DNA of 64,000 nucleotides from Bipolaris cookei (taxonomy: Eukaryota; Ascomycota; Dothideomycetes; Pleosporales; Pleosporaceae). A model generated the notes under the pieces. It was not told where the DNA came from. It saw only the letters and a list, made by a program, of their open reading frames with translations, and made no database searches. The number at the start of each line of letters is the position of its first letter. Position 1 is the first letter of the stretch. The translations under genes and the position numbers were made by a program. Shown one piece after another: positions 19,237 through 29,812 of the stretch. The stretch lies in NCBI GenBank assembly GCA_002286855.1, contig NRSV01000004.1, positions 186,001-250,000 on the forward strand. The letters are read 5' to 3'.

Positions 19237-21250
19237 ATGCCAGCATCCTCTATAGGCCCTCCTAAGCCTCGAAAACCCCGCCCTTCAAGAGCGCGAGTAA
19301 GTCCATGCCCACCCACCCTTTGTGCCACTTCCACTGACCCGACGTTTTTCCGCCCTCAACAGGGTCTACGCACAACAACCGGTTGGTAAGCTCACCATGG
19401 CATCGCTTCAACGCGTCACCAAGACCCGCTGGACGATCAAACCTGCCGCATCAAAACTCCAGCTAATCCGCCTAGTCTTACGTGTAGACGGAGAAGGGTC
19501 AAATGTGACGAACTCAGGCCCCGGTGTGCAACATGCACCAAGTCAGACCGAGAATGCGTCTACTCATCCTCAAAGGATGTGTTGGCAGACACAGCAAGTA
19601 CTGTCTCAGGCTCTGTACAATCTACGTCGCCTGCACATGAAGATGCCTCTTCGTCCGCTGCCTTTTCACCTGCCTCCACAGCCTTCTCACCGGGCTCAGC
19701 AGCCTCTGCTCGAAGACCTCTCCCTCGGGAAATCGATCCCCAGGTTTGGCAAGCCTCGCCTGAACTCTTGTTTGAGTCTCCTTCAACTGTCATCAATTCT
19801 CTGCCGTCGCCCAATTCGGCGCCACTAGCTTATTACGACTTGCTTGCCGAAGATGCCATGAACAATATTGACAAGTATAATTTGAATCTGGACCTGGAGA
19901 GGACTGCGTTCTCGCGGGCTCAGAGCCCCGAAGCAGGAACGCCAAATGTAGATCCTCAGCTAGGCCAACAGAAGCAAACTTCCGAACCCGACTCTCAGAT
20001 GCAAGAGCAATGGAACTCAACCGACGTCATACCCATCACAGATGATGAGCTCGTTCTCTTCAGGCACTATGTCAGCGTCATTGGTCCCATTTTGGATCTA
20101 AGTGACCCTTCCAAGCAATTTACCACCGTTGTACCTGCTCTAGCCGTTCACAACGTGGGTTTGCTAAAGTCCCTGCTTGCTGTAGCCGCGCGTCATATGG
20201 CACTCTTGAGCAAGCCGCAACTTCACCAACTCAGCCTCCAAGACGCTGTACTGAAATCTGAAAGCACCAGCGCCAATTTACGAAACCCATTGATTCAAGT
20301 CGCAACACAGTATTATTACGAAACGCTGCATTATCTCTCCAAGAACCTCTTCTACCCGTCATACTCGAAATCGAGGGAAATCATCTCAACCTCCATCCTC
20401 ATCAGCACATATGAGATGTGGGACTCCGAGGGTCAATACAGCAATGGTGCATGGGAAAGGCATCTTCGTGGCATATTTTGGATTCAGCGGAGCCAAAACA
20501 ACAATGGAGAATGCAGAGATCCGCTGCGAAGGGCTGCTTGGTGGCAGTGGCTACGTCAAGATTCATGGGTTGCTTTTCGTGAAGGGCGACGAGTTCTGAC
20601 TATATGGAGACCTACTAAACGTTTGATGGACCTGAACCCCGACGAGTTAGCCCTGCGTATCGTGTATATTTGCGGAAGGTGTATAGACTTTGCTGCGACT
20701 GAGAAAAAGTATGATATAAATACGCGCATTGAGCAAGCCGGAAAGCTCCTCCAAGCGCTTGAAGATTGGCATAAAGCGCTTCCTTCTTCATTCCACCCTA
20801 TCTATCGAGGGCCCCCACTCAGGCCAGGTGGATCATTCACACCGATCTGGATCCACCCTCCTTCGTTTGCGGCTGCCATTCAGAACTTTCACATTGGGCG
20901 GATTCTGGTTTTCATTAACCAGCCATCAATAGGAGGTATCGACGAGTTTCGAGTTCGACAACGAGCTTTGGATGAGAGTGTCGAGATGATATGCGGTATT
21001 GCGTCGTCGCATCAATCAAAAGATCTGCCCAGTGCCATGACCAATATCCAGGCCATTTACACCGGTAAGCATGGAACCATTATATACGTCATTTAAAATA
21101 TGCTTACAACGATTAGCGGGCCTATGCGTACAGGACCCAGTCAAGCAGACGGCGATCATGCATCTTTTGGAGCAGACTCTTGACATTACAAGATTCCCGC
21201 CAAAAACATTACTCGCGGACCTTGCCAATTACTGGAGTGCTGAATCATGA
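19237..21250 (+). CDS. Zn(II)2Cys6 transcription factor
   Basis: Four exons: 19237-19296, 19363-19385 (only 23 nt), 19476-21064 and 21117-21250; introns 66, 90 and 52 nt; 601 residues. The binuclear zinc cluster is completed only by joining exons 2 and 3: C28-x2-C31-x6-C38-x6-C45-x2-C48-x6-C55, with basic RRRRVK between the second and third Cys. A Ser/Pro-rich linker follows. From about residue 210 onward the sequence resembles the fungal-specific regulatory domain of the ARCA-like class (Fungal_trans_2): FRHYVSVIGPILDLSDP, YYETLHYLSKNL, WERHLRGIFWIQ and WWQWLRQDSWVAFREGRR. It would act in the nucleus on CGG-type sites. Its position between a dehydrogenase and an aldolase suggests that it controls that cluster, which is inference. 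The ATG at 19237 opens the only frame that splices into the cluster. Confidence 0.88.
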
Positions 21251-21977
21251 TTAAAACTGTAGTACTCAAGTCCCACTCCACCCCACAGCCGTGTACATAT
21301 GCCGACATGCATGCTTGGCACGTTTGCCGTAGTATTCCGCTCGTACGACCAGAAGAGGCCCCACTGCGCAGCTAAAATCAGTCTTGGATTGAACCGTTTC
21401 GTTAGCACAATCTTATGTTAGCTTGGCCAGGTACCGAAGCCAGGAACAAGTATAAGCAACGCCTAAGAACTACGGAACGTTTTGAGTGTACCGGAGCGGA
21501 TTACCGGGGGGGGGGGTGGGTACTGGAATCGTTTCCGCTCTCCACAAAGTACATCGTGGGGTCCGACATGTGAGGCTCAATAGGACGGGGTAAAAGCGGG
21601 GTGCAGGTTGCTGAGAGTGGGCCTTCCCGGTGGTCTGCACGTTTGCACCTCGTGTCGAGGTACAGCCGCGGCACATCTGTTTCCACTCTTGCAGCGGGTA
21701 CCAATTCTTCCTCCCACTCTGCCCAGCCATTTCATACATGCAGCATGAGGAGTATTGAGGCTGCTCGTCTCGCGCTCCAATCAACGACCCAGCATCTCCG
21801 CGTCTGCTCCAGACCTGATATTTGGTCCGCCATCATGTCATCATGTATCGTTTCATTTCCGAGCCCTCTCGGAATCGTGAATCACAAGCACCAAACCACC
21901 ATACGTTCTTCCAACCAACTTGTCTGCACTATTGTTGGCTCCCCTGCTCTTGTACAGACATATCCAACTTGGTCATC
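21251..21977. other. Intergenic, promoter of aldolase gene
   Basis: Contains a G10 run near 21507-21516 and otherwise nothing recognisable. The 3' end is the upstream region of the aldolase gene. Confidence 0.45.
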
Positions 21978-22941
21978 ATGACTGTCAGTAAAGAAAACCG
22001 TACACTGGCCATTCTTAATGCCGCCGAGGCAGGCAACTACGGTGTTATGGCCGCCATTGCGTAAGACAGCATGTGCGGACACCTTGCGAAAAACTAAGGA
22101 ATTTCAGATACAACTTGGAACAGTTGACTGCGCTGGTGCGCGCAGCCGAAGCCAAACGATCTCCTCTCATAATTCAACTTTTCCCATCGACACTCAAGCA
22201 ACTACCTTGGCTCGCTCACGCTGCCGCACATGCCATCAAAACAGCCACAGTACCACTTTCCCTCCATATTGATCACGCACAAGATGTCGAGCATATCCGG
22301 GACATCATTGAAACCCTGCCTGTAGACTCTGTCATGGTGGATATGTCACATTACGACGAGGCCGAGAACCTGGAAAAGACTAGGATACTTACCAAGGCGT
22401 GTCATGACAAGGGAATTGCTGTTGAAGCTGAGAGTGGAAGAATTGAAGGCGGGGAGGATGGCATTGCTGATACAGGAGATCTTCAGGGTGAGAATACTTG
22501 CATTTCAAAGTCTCAATCAGTCACTAAATTTCAACAGCTCTCTTCACATCACCCGAAGACGTCGATAACTTTATTAACGTCGGTATCGACATCCTAGCCC
22601 CTTCGATCGGCAACATACACGGCAATTACGGCCCTGCAGGCCCCAAAGAAGGCCAATTGCACTACGATCGCCTCGAATCGATAAACAATCAGGTCAACAA
22701 GCGCGTACGCATCGCCCTACACGGTACCAACGATTTTCCCCCAGAGGTCATGCAACGATGCATACGATCCGGCGCCATCAAGCTCAACGTAAACAAACTG
22801 TTGCTTGAGGCCGGTAACGAGGTCCTACGGAAGAATGCATCGACAACCTTGCTGGTAAAGTTGATCGATATGCAGATGGAGGTGATACAGGGGGAGACGG
22901 AGAGGTGGATGGATATTTGTGGAAGTAGTGGGAAAGCTTAG
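21978..22941 (+). CDS. Class II (zinc) ketose-bisphosphate aldolase-like protein
   Basis: Exons 21978-22060, 22108-22487 and 22538-22941; introns of 47 and 50 nt; 288 residues. The protein follows the class II fructose/tagatose-bisphosphate aldolase TIM-barrel: ILNAAEAGNYGVMAAIAYN at the start, catalytic Asp83 and zinc-binding His84 in LHIDHAQD, VDMSHYDEAEN (phosphate/metal loop), EAESGRIEGGEDG, zinc ligands His182 in NIHGNYGP and His216 in LHGTND, and KLNVNK near the end. These enzymes split a phosphorylated ketose into dihydroxyacetone phosphate and an aldehyde in the cytosol. It is shorter than glycolytic fungal fructose-bisphosphate aldolase (about 360 residues), so it is a specialised paralogue rather than the housekeeping enzyme. 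HGTND replaces the more usual HGGSG, which may alter substrate choice. Neighbours suggest a sugar or polyol catabolic role. Confidence 0.85.
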
Positions 22942-23040
22942 AGGATGCAGCTGTTGGGTCAGGGTAGGATGGAGGATACATTCAGCCTCTTACAGTGTCT
23001 GAATGAGTAAGACTAACAATAATCAATTTAATATCGAGAA

Positions 23041-23802
23041 TTGAATAGTGATTGCCTTCTTGTCCTTCTTTGTATTCCCGCACACTCGTCGCACTTGCTC
23101 CAGCCTCTAGATGTTGTCTGCTTCTCGCCATTAAAGCGCGCGTACGGCGACGAGACCTCAGCCTTGGCGTGCAACGGTACTCACTACATTAGCAAAGAAG
23201 CCTTTCTCCTCACCTTTAAAGCTGTTCAAAATAAGGCAATCTCAAAGAAGAACATTCGAGCAGGCTTTCGGAGCACTGGATTAATCCCACATAACCCACA
23301 GGTTGTGATTTCAAAGCTTGATGTGAGGTTGCATACGCCAACCCCACCAAAGCAAGACAACGTCGCTTGGGAGGCGAAAACACCACGTAATGCGAAGGAG
23401 GTTGAGGCTCAAAGTACGCTCATCCAACAGATGACAATAAAGCGACCTATTTCTTCTGCAAGTTCTTTAGATGAGCAGGTACGGCAGCTAAGTAAAGGTG
23501 CCCAGCAAATAGCACATAATATGGCGTTATTACAAGAGGAACAAGTACGCATGCCAAGCGTAATTGAAGAGTTAATAAAGAGCCGGAGTCGAAAGCGGCG
23601 ATACGTGCGAATAGAGGAGACTCTTACTATTGGCAAGGTACAGGAAGTATTAGCTGAACAGGCGGGTAGCATTTGTGGCGACGGCAAGAGCGCGTCGAAG
23701 AGGGTGCGAGGAGAGGGGCGGTGCGGGCGTTGCAAGGAGACTGGACACAACGCGCGTACCTGTACAGTAGAAATAGAAGAGGCAAGAGATAGCGATAGAT
23801 AG
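23041..23802 (+). pseudogene. C-terminal fragment of a pogo-like transposase
   Basis: A 253-codon open stretch begins in the middle of the catalytic domain (CIPAHSSHLLQPLDVVCFSP, equivalent to the region around the third Asp) and continues through KRAYGDET, KNIRAGFRSTGLIPHNP and a coiled-coil-prone tail to a CX2CX4HX4C zinc knuckle (CGRCKETGHNARTC). The N-terminal half with the helix-turn-helix and first two catalytic Asp is absent, so it cannot be active. Sequence differs clearly from the intact transposase at 3008-4642, so it is a different family member. The open frame without stops suggests that the truncation is fairly recent. It lies just upstream of a tRNA gene. Confidence 0.8.
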
Positions 23803-23824
23803 AAGAGCCAAGAGATAGCGATAG
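23783..23824. repeat. Direct repeat at the end of the transposase fragment
   Basis: CAAGAGATAGCGATAG occurs at 23783-23798 and again at 23809-23824, spanning the stop codon of the fragment. Probably a local duplication within the element. Confidence 0.75.
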
Positions 23825-24061
23825 TTCTATAGAATAAATTGGCTTGCTGTGACTTTTAAAAAGCTGTGATAAAAGTGTGTAATATGATAGTAACGTTAAC
23901 GTGGTGGTGGGGCGTGAGCAATTCGCTTATGAAATACGTTACAAATTAAAAACAAAAACCTTTACCCCGCAGCTCTAAGTAACTCGTTCTTCACTCGATG
24001 CACAAGGTGATATCTATAATAGGCAAAAAATTAATAAAATCAGGAAATGATTTGAAAGGTG
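23803..24061. other. Transposon tail and tRNA 3' flank
   Basis: AT-rich. It includes the presumed remainder of the truncated transposon and, at 24025-24030, the A6 run that is a T6 polymerase III terminator on the tRNA strand. Confidence 0.5.
24025..24030 (-). terminator. Pol III T6 terminator of tRNA-Gln
   Basis: On the minus strand TTTTTT lies 32 nt downstream of the tRNA 3' end, as expected for an RNA polymerase III stop signal. Confidence 0.55.
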
Positions 24062-24152
24062 AGGTCTTGCCCGGAATCGAACCGGGGTTGCCGGAAATCG
24101 TCTGATGTCAGGAAATCAGAATCCGGAGTGATAACCGCTACACTACAAAACC
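24062..24152 (-). tRNA. tRNA-Gln (anticodon CUG) with a 19-nt intron
   Basis: Read on the minus strand, the acceptor arms GGTTTTG and CAAGACC pair over seven positions (one G-T), followed by discriminator T. The D arm contains the A-box (TAGTGTAGCGGTTATCAC), and the T arm contains a perfect B-box (GGTTCGATTCC). The anticodon stem CCGGA/TCCGG closes a loop with TT-CTG-A-T, so the anticodon is CUG, glutamine. A 19-nt intron sits one base after the anticodon in the canonical position; it contains TCAGA, which can pair with the TCTGA of the anticodon loop as in eukaryotic pre-tRNAs. Mature length is 72 nt before CCA. Confidence 0.93.
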
Positions 24153-24692
24153 GATGCTTAGTTTTATCATTACACTATTTATATAGTACAGCAAAAATTG
24201 AAAATGTGCACGAAAAGGGAAGAAAAGATACTGAGAATAGAGAGACTTATGTGTGCTTGGGTGGTTTGAAGCTTAGGAGGGTGTGGGGCCTTGTGGGGGT
24301 GAGGGGTAGTTTTGGAAAAAAAATTACCAGGATGGTAGGTGTGGGTAGTTTGGAAGTCATGCGTGGCAATTGTATCTTGCAGAATAGAGGACATGATTAG
24401 TGGAAAAGAAGATGAGTGTTGGCTAGAAGTGGGAGTTGGATAATTGAAAGTATGTGTGCTGTAAGAATCTAATGACCAACGTCTCGGATTGAAGAAAGAC
24501 CTTTTGTTTTAAGGATGTTGGTTGTATTTATTCGTATGAACAACTATGTACAACACTAAACTCTTCGTGTAGAATCAGGGGCTAGAAATGTCTAGATATC
24601 TTGTCATGCACAGCAAAAGGCTGATGTGTATTGTATTTCTACCATCTTCATCCAGCCTCAACAAACAACTGCGCACCCACCACACCGCACCC
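24153..24692. other. Intergenic between tRNA and carboxyltransferase 3' end
   Basis: Contains the tRNA 5' flank and the 3' UTR side of the carboxyltransferase gene. No coding feature is supported. Confidence 0.5.
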
Positions 24693-26548
24693 CTACGAAA
24701 ACGAAGGCTGCAACTTCCCCGCTATCCTCTCCAACACCCTCCCAGGCAACAAACTCTCATACACATGCTCCACCCACTCACAGCACACGCGTCGCGTATG
24801 CGCCGGATCGATAATCTCCTCGATCCCAAACGCATTCGCCGTGCGCACCGGATTCGTAAGTCGCTTATACTCCGCTTCTAATTCTTTGTACCGCTTCTCA
24901 CGTGCCTCCTTGCCTTGGGTTCGCTCAACCTCCTTAAGCTCAAACGAGTGCCCAACTTCAATACCGCCTTCCAGCGGTAACGAACCCCACGTACCAGACG
25001 GCCATGCAACGCGCATGCGCGGGTCCCGGCAATCCAGCATCACGCCCCCAGCGACACCATACACGCGGCGCACAATGACGTTGAAGATAGGCATTGTGGT
25101 GCTGTAGTAAGTCCGGGCGAGCGTGATACCATGGCGCATAGTGGCATTGCGTTCTGCGACGGTGCCAATAGCGTAGCCTGGTATATCGACGAATTGGATC
25201 AGTGGGATGTTGAAGACGTCGAGGAATTTTAGCATCCGAGTTATTTTCTGGGAGCCGAGTGCGTCAAGGGCGCCGGCGTTGACTTCGCAGTTTAGGGAGA
25301 CGATGCCGATGGGTTTGCCGGAGAGGCGGGCGAGGCCGACGATGGCGGTTGTGCCCCAGAGGGTGCCAATTTCGAAGAAGGAGTTTTGGTCGACAACTTC
25401 AGTAAGGATGGCGCGAGGGTCGTACATTCGGTTTTTGGCTCGCGGGATGATTGAGCGAAGTGTTTCTGATATGCGGTCGATGGGGTCGGTGCAATCGATT
25501 GTTGGGGGGAGTTTTGTACCGCAGTCTGGAAGGTAGCTGAGGACTGTTCTGATCTGTTCGAAACAGCCTGCCTCATCCGGTGCTAGATTGTCGATCGTGC
25601 CGTTTGTACAGTGGACGGCGGGACCTCCAAGGTCTGTCATTGACAGATCTTCTTCGAATGTAGCGTTCTTGACGACGTTTGGTCCTGCATTGAATAGTGA
25701 TCCAATGTCTCCAGCCATGACGGAAAAGTGACAAGCAACTACACGTGCGGCTCCTAAGCCAATGGCCGGCCCCAAAACCGCACCCAGGTTTGGTATGCCT
25801 GAATTGAGTTGGTTGACGACGTATTCGAAAGCCGGCAGTGGTGGAATGTACGAGTAACCCCAGGAGCGAATCGTCGTGACAGAACCTCCACCAGAAGAGC
25901 CATCTACAAGTTTTACAATTGGCAGTTTGAGTGAAAGGGAAAGTTTCTCCATATACAACTACATCCATGAGCATGCGTACAAGTTAATACTAGGTGTTCG
26001 AACATACCGTCTTCTCCATCAACGAACCATCGGCATGCCCAGCACGTATCGAAAAGTCATCAGCCGTAAAAACAAATTTCCTTCCTCTTAACTTTCCAAA
26101 ACCTGCACTCTGTCAGCATCTCTCGCTCACAAAACCCCAATCAAACAATACCTTGCACATTATTCGAAGGTACGTATTCCTCCGGCTCTTCCTTCAACGG
26201 TCCCACCTGCTTCCACTTCACAGTCCCACTAACACTACCAACTTCCTGAAAACTCCCTTCATCAAGCAACTGCTCGACTCGTTCGCGCACCCATAGTTTC
26301 CCAGCTTGCTTCTGGCGCAGGTAGCCTCGATTACTGGGGTCAGGAGTCGCGGCGCTCTTGCGGAGTGTCGCGATTTGACCAAGGATATCCGAGTAATCAG
26401 CTGGTAAATCTGAATCTGCAGCCTTTCTCCGCCGTCGCTTCGGCGTGTTAGGCGCAATGTGCGAGCTGACCTGCTCGAGCCTAGCTTTCGCAGAGTCGGA
26501 TAGCGTTGGCGCGTCTGTGAGTGAGGGGTTCTGCGCGTCGCCAGCCAT
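24693..26548 (-). CDS. Acyl-CoA carboxylase carboxyltransferase (beta) subunit
   Basis: Three exons: 26548-26152, 26102-26008 and 25958-24693, introns of 49 nt each, 585 residues. The protein has the two-part crotonase-like carboxyltransferase fold. The N-terminal half has GKLWVRERVEQLLDEGSFQE, VFTADDFSIRAGHADGSLMEK, the acyl-CoA loop VDGSSGGGSVTT, and GPAIGLGAARVVACHFSVM. The C-terminal half has KPIGIVSLNCEVNAGALD, FVDIPGYAIGTVAE and RRVYGVAGGVMLD. It moves the carboxyl group from carboxybiotin to an acyl-CoA. Length fits propionyl-, methylcrotonyl- or related acyl-CoA carboxylase beta subunits; the motifs look closer to the propionyl/acetyl type than to methylcrotonyl, but the substrate is open. 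A basic nuclear-type stretch (PKRRRRKA) near the N-terminus is unusual. It is divergent from the biotin-carboxylase subunit 449 bp away, its obvious partner. Confidence 0.88.
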
Positions 26549-26997
26549 TGTGAGAAAATCAGAGATTAGTAGATACAATTGCTCTACTACAAAACAGAAT
26601 TCGTGCGAGGAGATCCTGTTAAGAAAGTCATATTGGAAGGAGTCGACCTGATACATAGGTGGTGCGGTCAAATGCTGGGGTAACGCCGGGGAACCGAGGC
26701 ATGTTTTCCGCATGCAGACTAGTTGACGGGAATGCCAAAGTCGTTCGACCCAGATTGTCGTTATATTTATGGGTTTGAATAGTGCGGATATTACGCGTCG
26801 TTTGGTAGATATAGGCAGGGCTCATATCTGAAACGAGCCAGATTCCTCTCCGTTTGTACTTTGGACCCAACGTTGCCTCTTCTCTAGTCTGACTGACCCG
26901 CATACCAGTATCACTTCCCGCAGGCGCCGAATCAGTGACTTCCATTACTTTAAATAGACAAGCTGTTTAGTCTATACTTGATTTCCAGCCAAAAAAG
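26549..26997. promoter_or_regulatory. Shared promoter of the acyl-CoA carboxylase subunits
   Basis: 449 bp separate the two divergent start codons, so the two subunits of one enzyme share this control region, a common way to keep subunits in step. A 105-codon minus-strand open frame (26628-26945) lies inside; it has no domain and no fitting splice to the carboxyltransferase, so I leave it out. Confidence 0.55.
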
Positions 26998-29070
26998 ATG
27001 GATCGACCACCACAAAGACCCATCAAGCGTCTTTTGATCGCCAATCGAGGGGAAATAGCAACCCGCATCATCTCCACAGCCCGAGAACTCGACATTGAAA
27101 CGTACGCCATCTACACTTCTGGCGATGAAACGCATGCTGTACGGGCAGCCCATGCGATTCAGCTTGAGTCTGCAGCAACATTTATGAGCATCGATAAACT
27201 CATCGAAATCATCAAGCAGCACCAGATTGACGCGGTGCACCCTGGATACGGTTTTCTTTCAGAGTCGGAAGACTTTTGCAAAAGAGTGTGGGGTGAAGCA
27301 GGTGCAGTGGTTGTTGGTCCTGGGTGGGGTATTCTAAGTAATACCGGGGATAAGCTTAAAGCGAGACAGCTTGCTGAAGAGTGTACGTGACAGGTAAAAT
27401 CCATTATTGTTTAGTCAAACTAATTCCTATTCAGGCAATGTCCCGATATCTCCAGCACTTGACAAACCCACGAATAAAGTCGAAGATGTCCAGCAGTTTG
27501 CCGGAAAAGTCGGCTATCCTATCATGGTCAAGGCAGTAGACGGAGGCGGTGGTCGTGGTATCAGACTGATTCGAAATGAAGAAGAACTCGCTTCTTCGGT
27601 GAAACGAGCAGTTGAAGAGAGTCCATCGAAGAGCGTCTTCGCCGAAAAGGCAGCAGTGGACGGCTTCCGCCACGTCGAAGTCCAAATCATCGGCGACGGC
27701 ACAGGCAACATAACACACCTCTGGGAACGCGAATGCAGCATCCAGCGCCGCTACCAAAAAGTCGTCGAATTAGCCCCAAGCCTCGTCCCCAATCGCTCTC
27801 TCATCGCTAAAATAATCGAAGACGCCCTGAAAATGGCTCGACACGTTCGTTTCCCCAGATCTCCCAAGCCAACAATATCCAAGACTAACATTTTGCAAAG
27901 ATATCCTACTTCTCCCTTGGCACCTTCGAATTTCTCGTACACCCCGCTACGCAACTCTACTACTTCCTCGAAGTAAACCCGCGCCTCCAAGTCGAACACA
28001 CAATCACCGAGGCCCTCTCAACCACCGACATCGTAAAGTCCCAACTCCTCCTCTCCCAAGGCGCCACACTCTCCTCCTGCGGCTTACCCCCTACCCCCCG
28101 CTCCCCGTCCACAACCCCCACAACGCACTCAATCCAGTTGCGCATCACAGCCGAAAACACGCTATCAAACTGGTCCCTTTCTATCGGCAAAATCTCCTCA
28201 TTCAACTTTCCAGTCGGAAACGGTATAAGAATCGATACGCACCTGCTCCCCAACCGTCCCAGCATCGTAAGCAGCGACTTCGACAGTCTGATAGCTAAAG
28301 TGATTGTTACGGCGTCGTCTTGGGTGGACGCAGTAAGTAAAGCGCGGAGAGCGCTCGATGAGACGTATATTGGGGGCGTGAAGACGAATATCAGTATGCT
28401 CAAGGCGATAGTGGCGCATCCAGATTTTCTAGCGGGAAAATGCGACACACAGTGGTTGGAAGGGCGGCAGGAGGAATTACTGCAGCGAAGTCAAGTTTTT
28501 GCTGCGAAGGTACAGGGGAATGGACTGGATACTGGGACTGCGGCCGCAGCGGGAACAGCTGGGGCTGTTGCTATGCCAAATACGTTGTTTAGGAAGGGAG
28601 ATGCGTGGGCGCTTGGGTTGGTGTCGAAGGAGAAGAAAGATACAGTGCAGAGTCATCTGGAAATCACGCGTGTGCTGCGGAATGATTTTCCGGCTTCGCT
28701 AACGGCGGATATATTGTTTACCACGGCGGAGACGGAAGGGCCGAAGTCAGTGCCGTATACGATTACGCTGGCGGCTACGCCTGCCAGTGCGGCGGCGGCG
28801 ACGGCACAGCATCGAAGGGGGAATGTGGCGGATGCGTCGCATGTTGTTATTCCTTTTCCTGGGAAGCTAGTGGAGGTGCTTGTGGATGAGGGGGATGTGG
28901 TCAACGAGGGGGATGTGATTTGTGTGGTGCAGCAGATGAAGATGGAGTTGGAAGTTAGGACTCATCGACGCGGACGAGTGAGTTGGGTGTTGGAAGTGGA
29001 GGACGGGGAGGATGTATGCGAGGGTATGTTGGCGGCTGTCGTTGATGTTGAGAAAGATGCACGGTTGTAG
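26998..29070 (+). CDS. Acyl-CoA carboxylase biotin-carboxylase/BCCP (alpha) subunit
   Basis: Exons 26998-27382, 27435-27844 and 27901-29070; introns of 52 and 56 nt; 654 residues. The biotin-carboxylase part opens with LLIANRGEIATRIISTARE; then VHPGYGFLSESEDF, the ATP-grasp glycine loop KAVDGGGGRGIRLIR, HVEVQIIGDGTGN, ERECSIQRRYQKVVE and FLEVNPRLQVEH follow. The last 80 residues form a biotinyl domain (FPGKLVEVLVDEGDVVNEGD) with the acceptor Lys612 in QQMKMELE. It carboxylates its own biotin with ATP and bicarbonate and passes the carboxyl group to the divergent carboxyltransferase. It is somewhat shorter than mitochondrial propionyl- or methylcrotonyl-CoA carboxylase alpha subunits (about 700), and I see no strong mitochondrial presequence, so a cytosolic or peroxisomal location is possible. 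The second intron has a weak GTTCGT donor but restores the family sequence. Confidence 0.9.
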
Positions 29071-29146
29071 CTTCTGGCATTACGGTCGCTATCATATAGA
29101 ATAGCAATCAATACATGTGTATGTACATGAGATTTTGTTGCGGAAT

Positions 29147-29812
29147 TTACATAGTCTCGCACTTTATAGTCGTATGAACATTTCCCTGTGTCGCCCTGCT
29201 GTACGGGCACACTTCTCTTGCCTTATTGACTACTTTCTCTAGTTCCTGTTCGGAAAGACCTCGCACTTTGACTAGCAAGTTGACACGCAGCCCCAGGTCG
29301 AGATCCTTCATGCTGCCAACAAGCTCTACTGTCGATTCTACAATGGAGTCTTCGGGAGTAGTGGGCATCTTGATGCCGAGCGAGGCTGCGGAAGCATTCA
29401 TTGCGGATTGGAAGCATGCACCCTAAGGTAGTTAATTAGCAACGAAACTAAGATGATGGATATGGAACACGTAGAAGGACGTACATATCCTGCAGCAAAG
29501 AGTTCTTCAGGATTGGTTTTTCCCTTGTCGCCTGCGCCACCGAGGACCTTGGCCATTGTCAATTCCACTTTGAGATTTTCACCATCGACATGACTGAAGT
29601 AATCTTGTCAGTTGCAATTTTTTAGGCACTACGCATACACTTGAGGAATTTCTGGCGTACCCTGTTCGTGCTCCGACAACTTTGGCGCGCGCAGAGTAGA
29701 GATTAGGTGCTGTCTCTGTGTTTAGAAAACGACGGAATGATGCTGCGACAACGTTTCGCTGTGAGATGCGGAGAGCCTGGCGAAGCATAGGTGTAAAAGT
29801 TCGGCTGGCCAT
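29147..29812 (-). CDS. OsmC/Ohr-family peroxide-resistance protein
   Basis: Three exons: 29812-29661, 29593-29485 and 29422-29147; introns of 67 and 62 nt; 178 residues. Residues 1-35 are rich in Arg and Ser without acidic residues (MASRTFTPMLRQALRISQRN), a likely mitochondrial presequence. The OsmC/Ohr fold follows: GHVDGENLKVELTMAKVLGG, NPEELFAAGYGACFQSAM with the reactive Cys90, and REVCPYSRATQGN with the second Cys159. In bacterial Ohr the equivalent pair reduces organic hydroperoxides with lipoyl-dependent recycling. The match to both Cys motifs suggests the same thiol peroxidase chemistry here. It lies between the acyl-CoA carboxylase and a lipoamide-linked dehydrogenase subunit, which is suggestive since Ohr is recycled by lipoylated proteins. 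Confidence 0.9.

Noticed and set aside
26628..26945. 105-codon minus-strand frame in the shared carboxylase promoter
   Set aside because: No domain, no fitting splice to the carboxyltransferase, and it lies between two well-supported starts.
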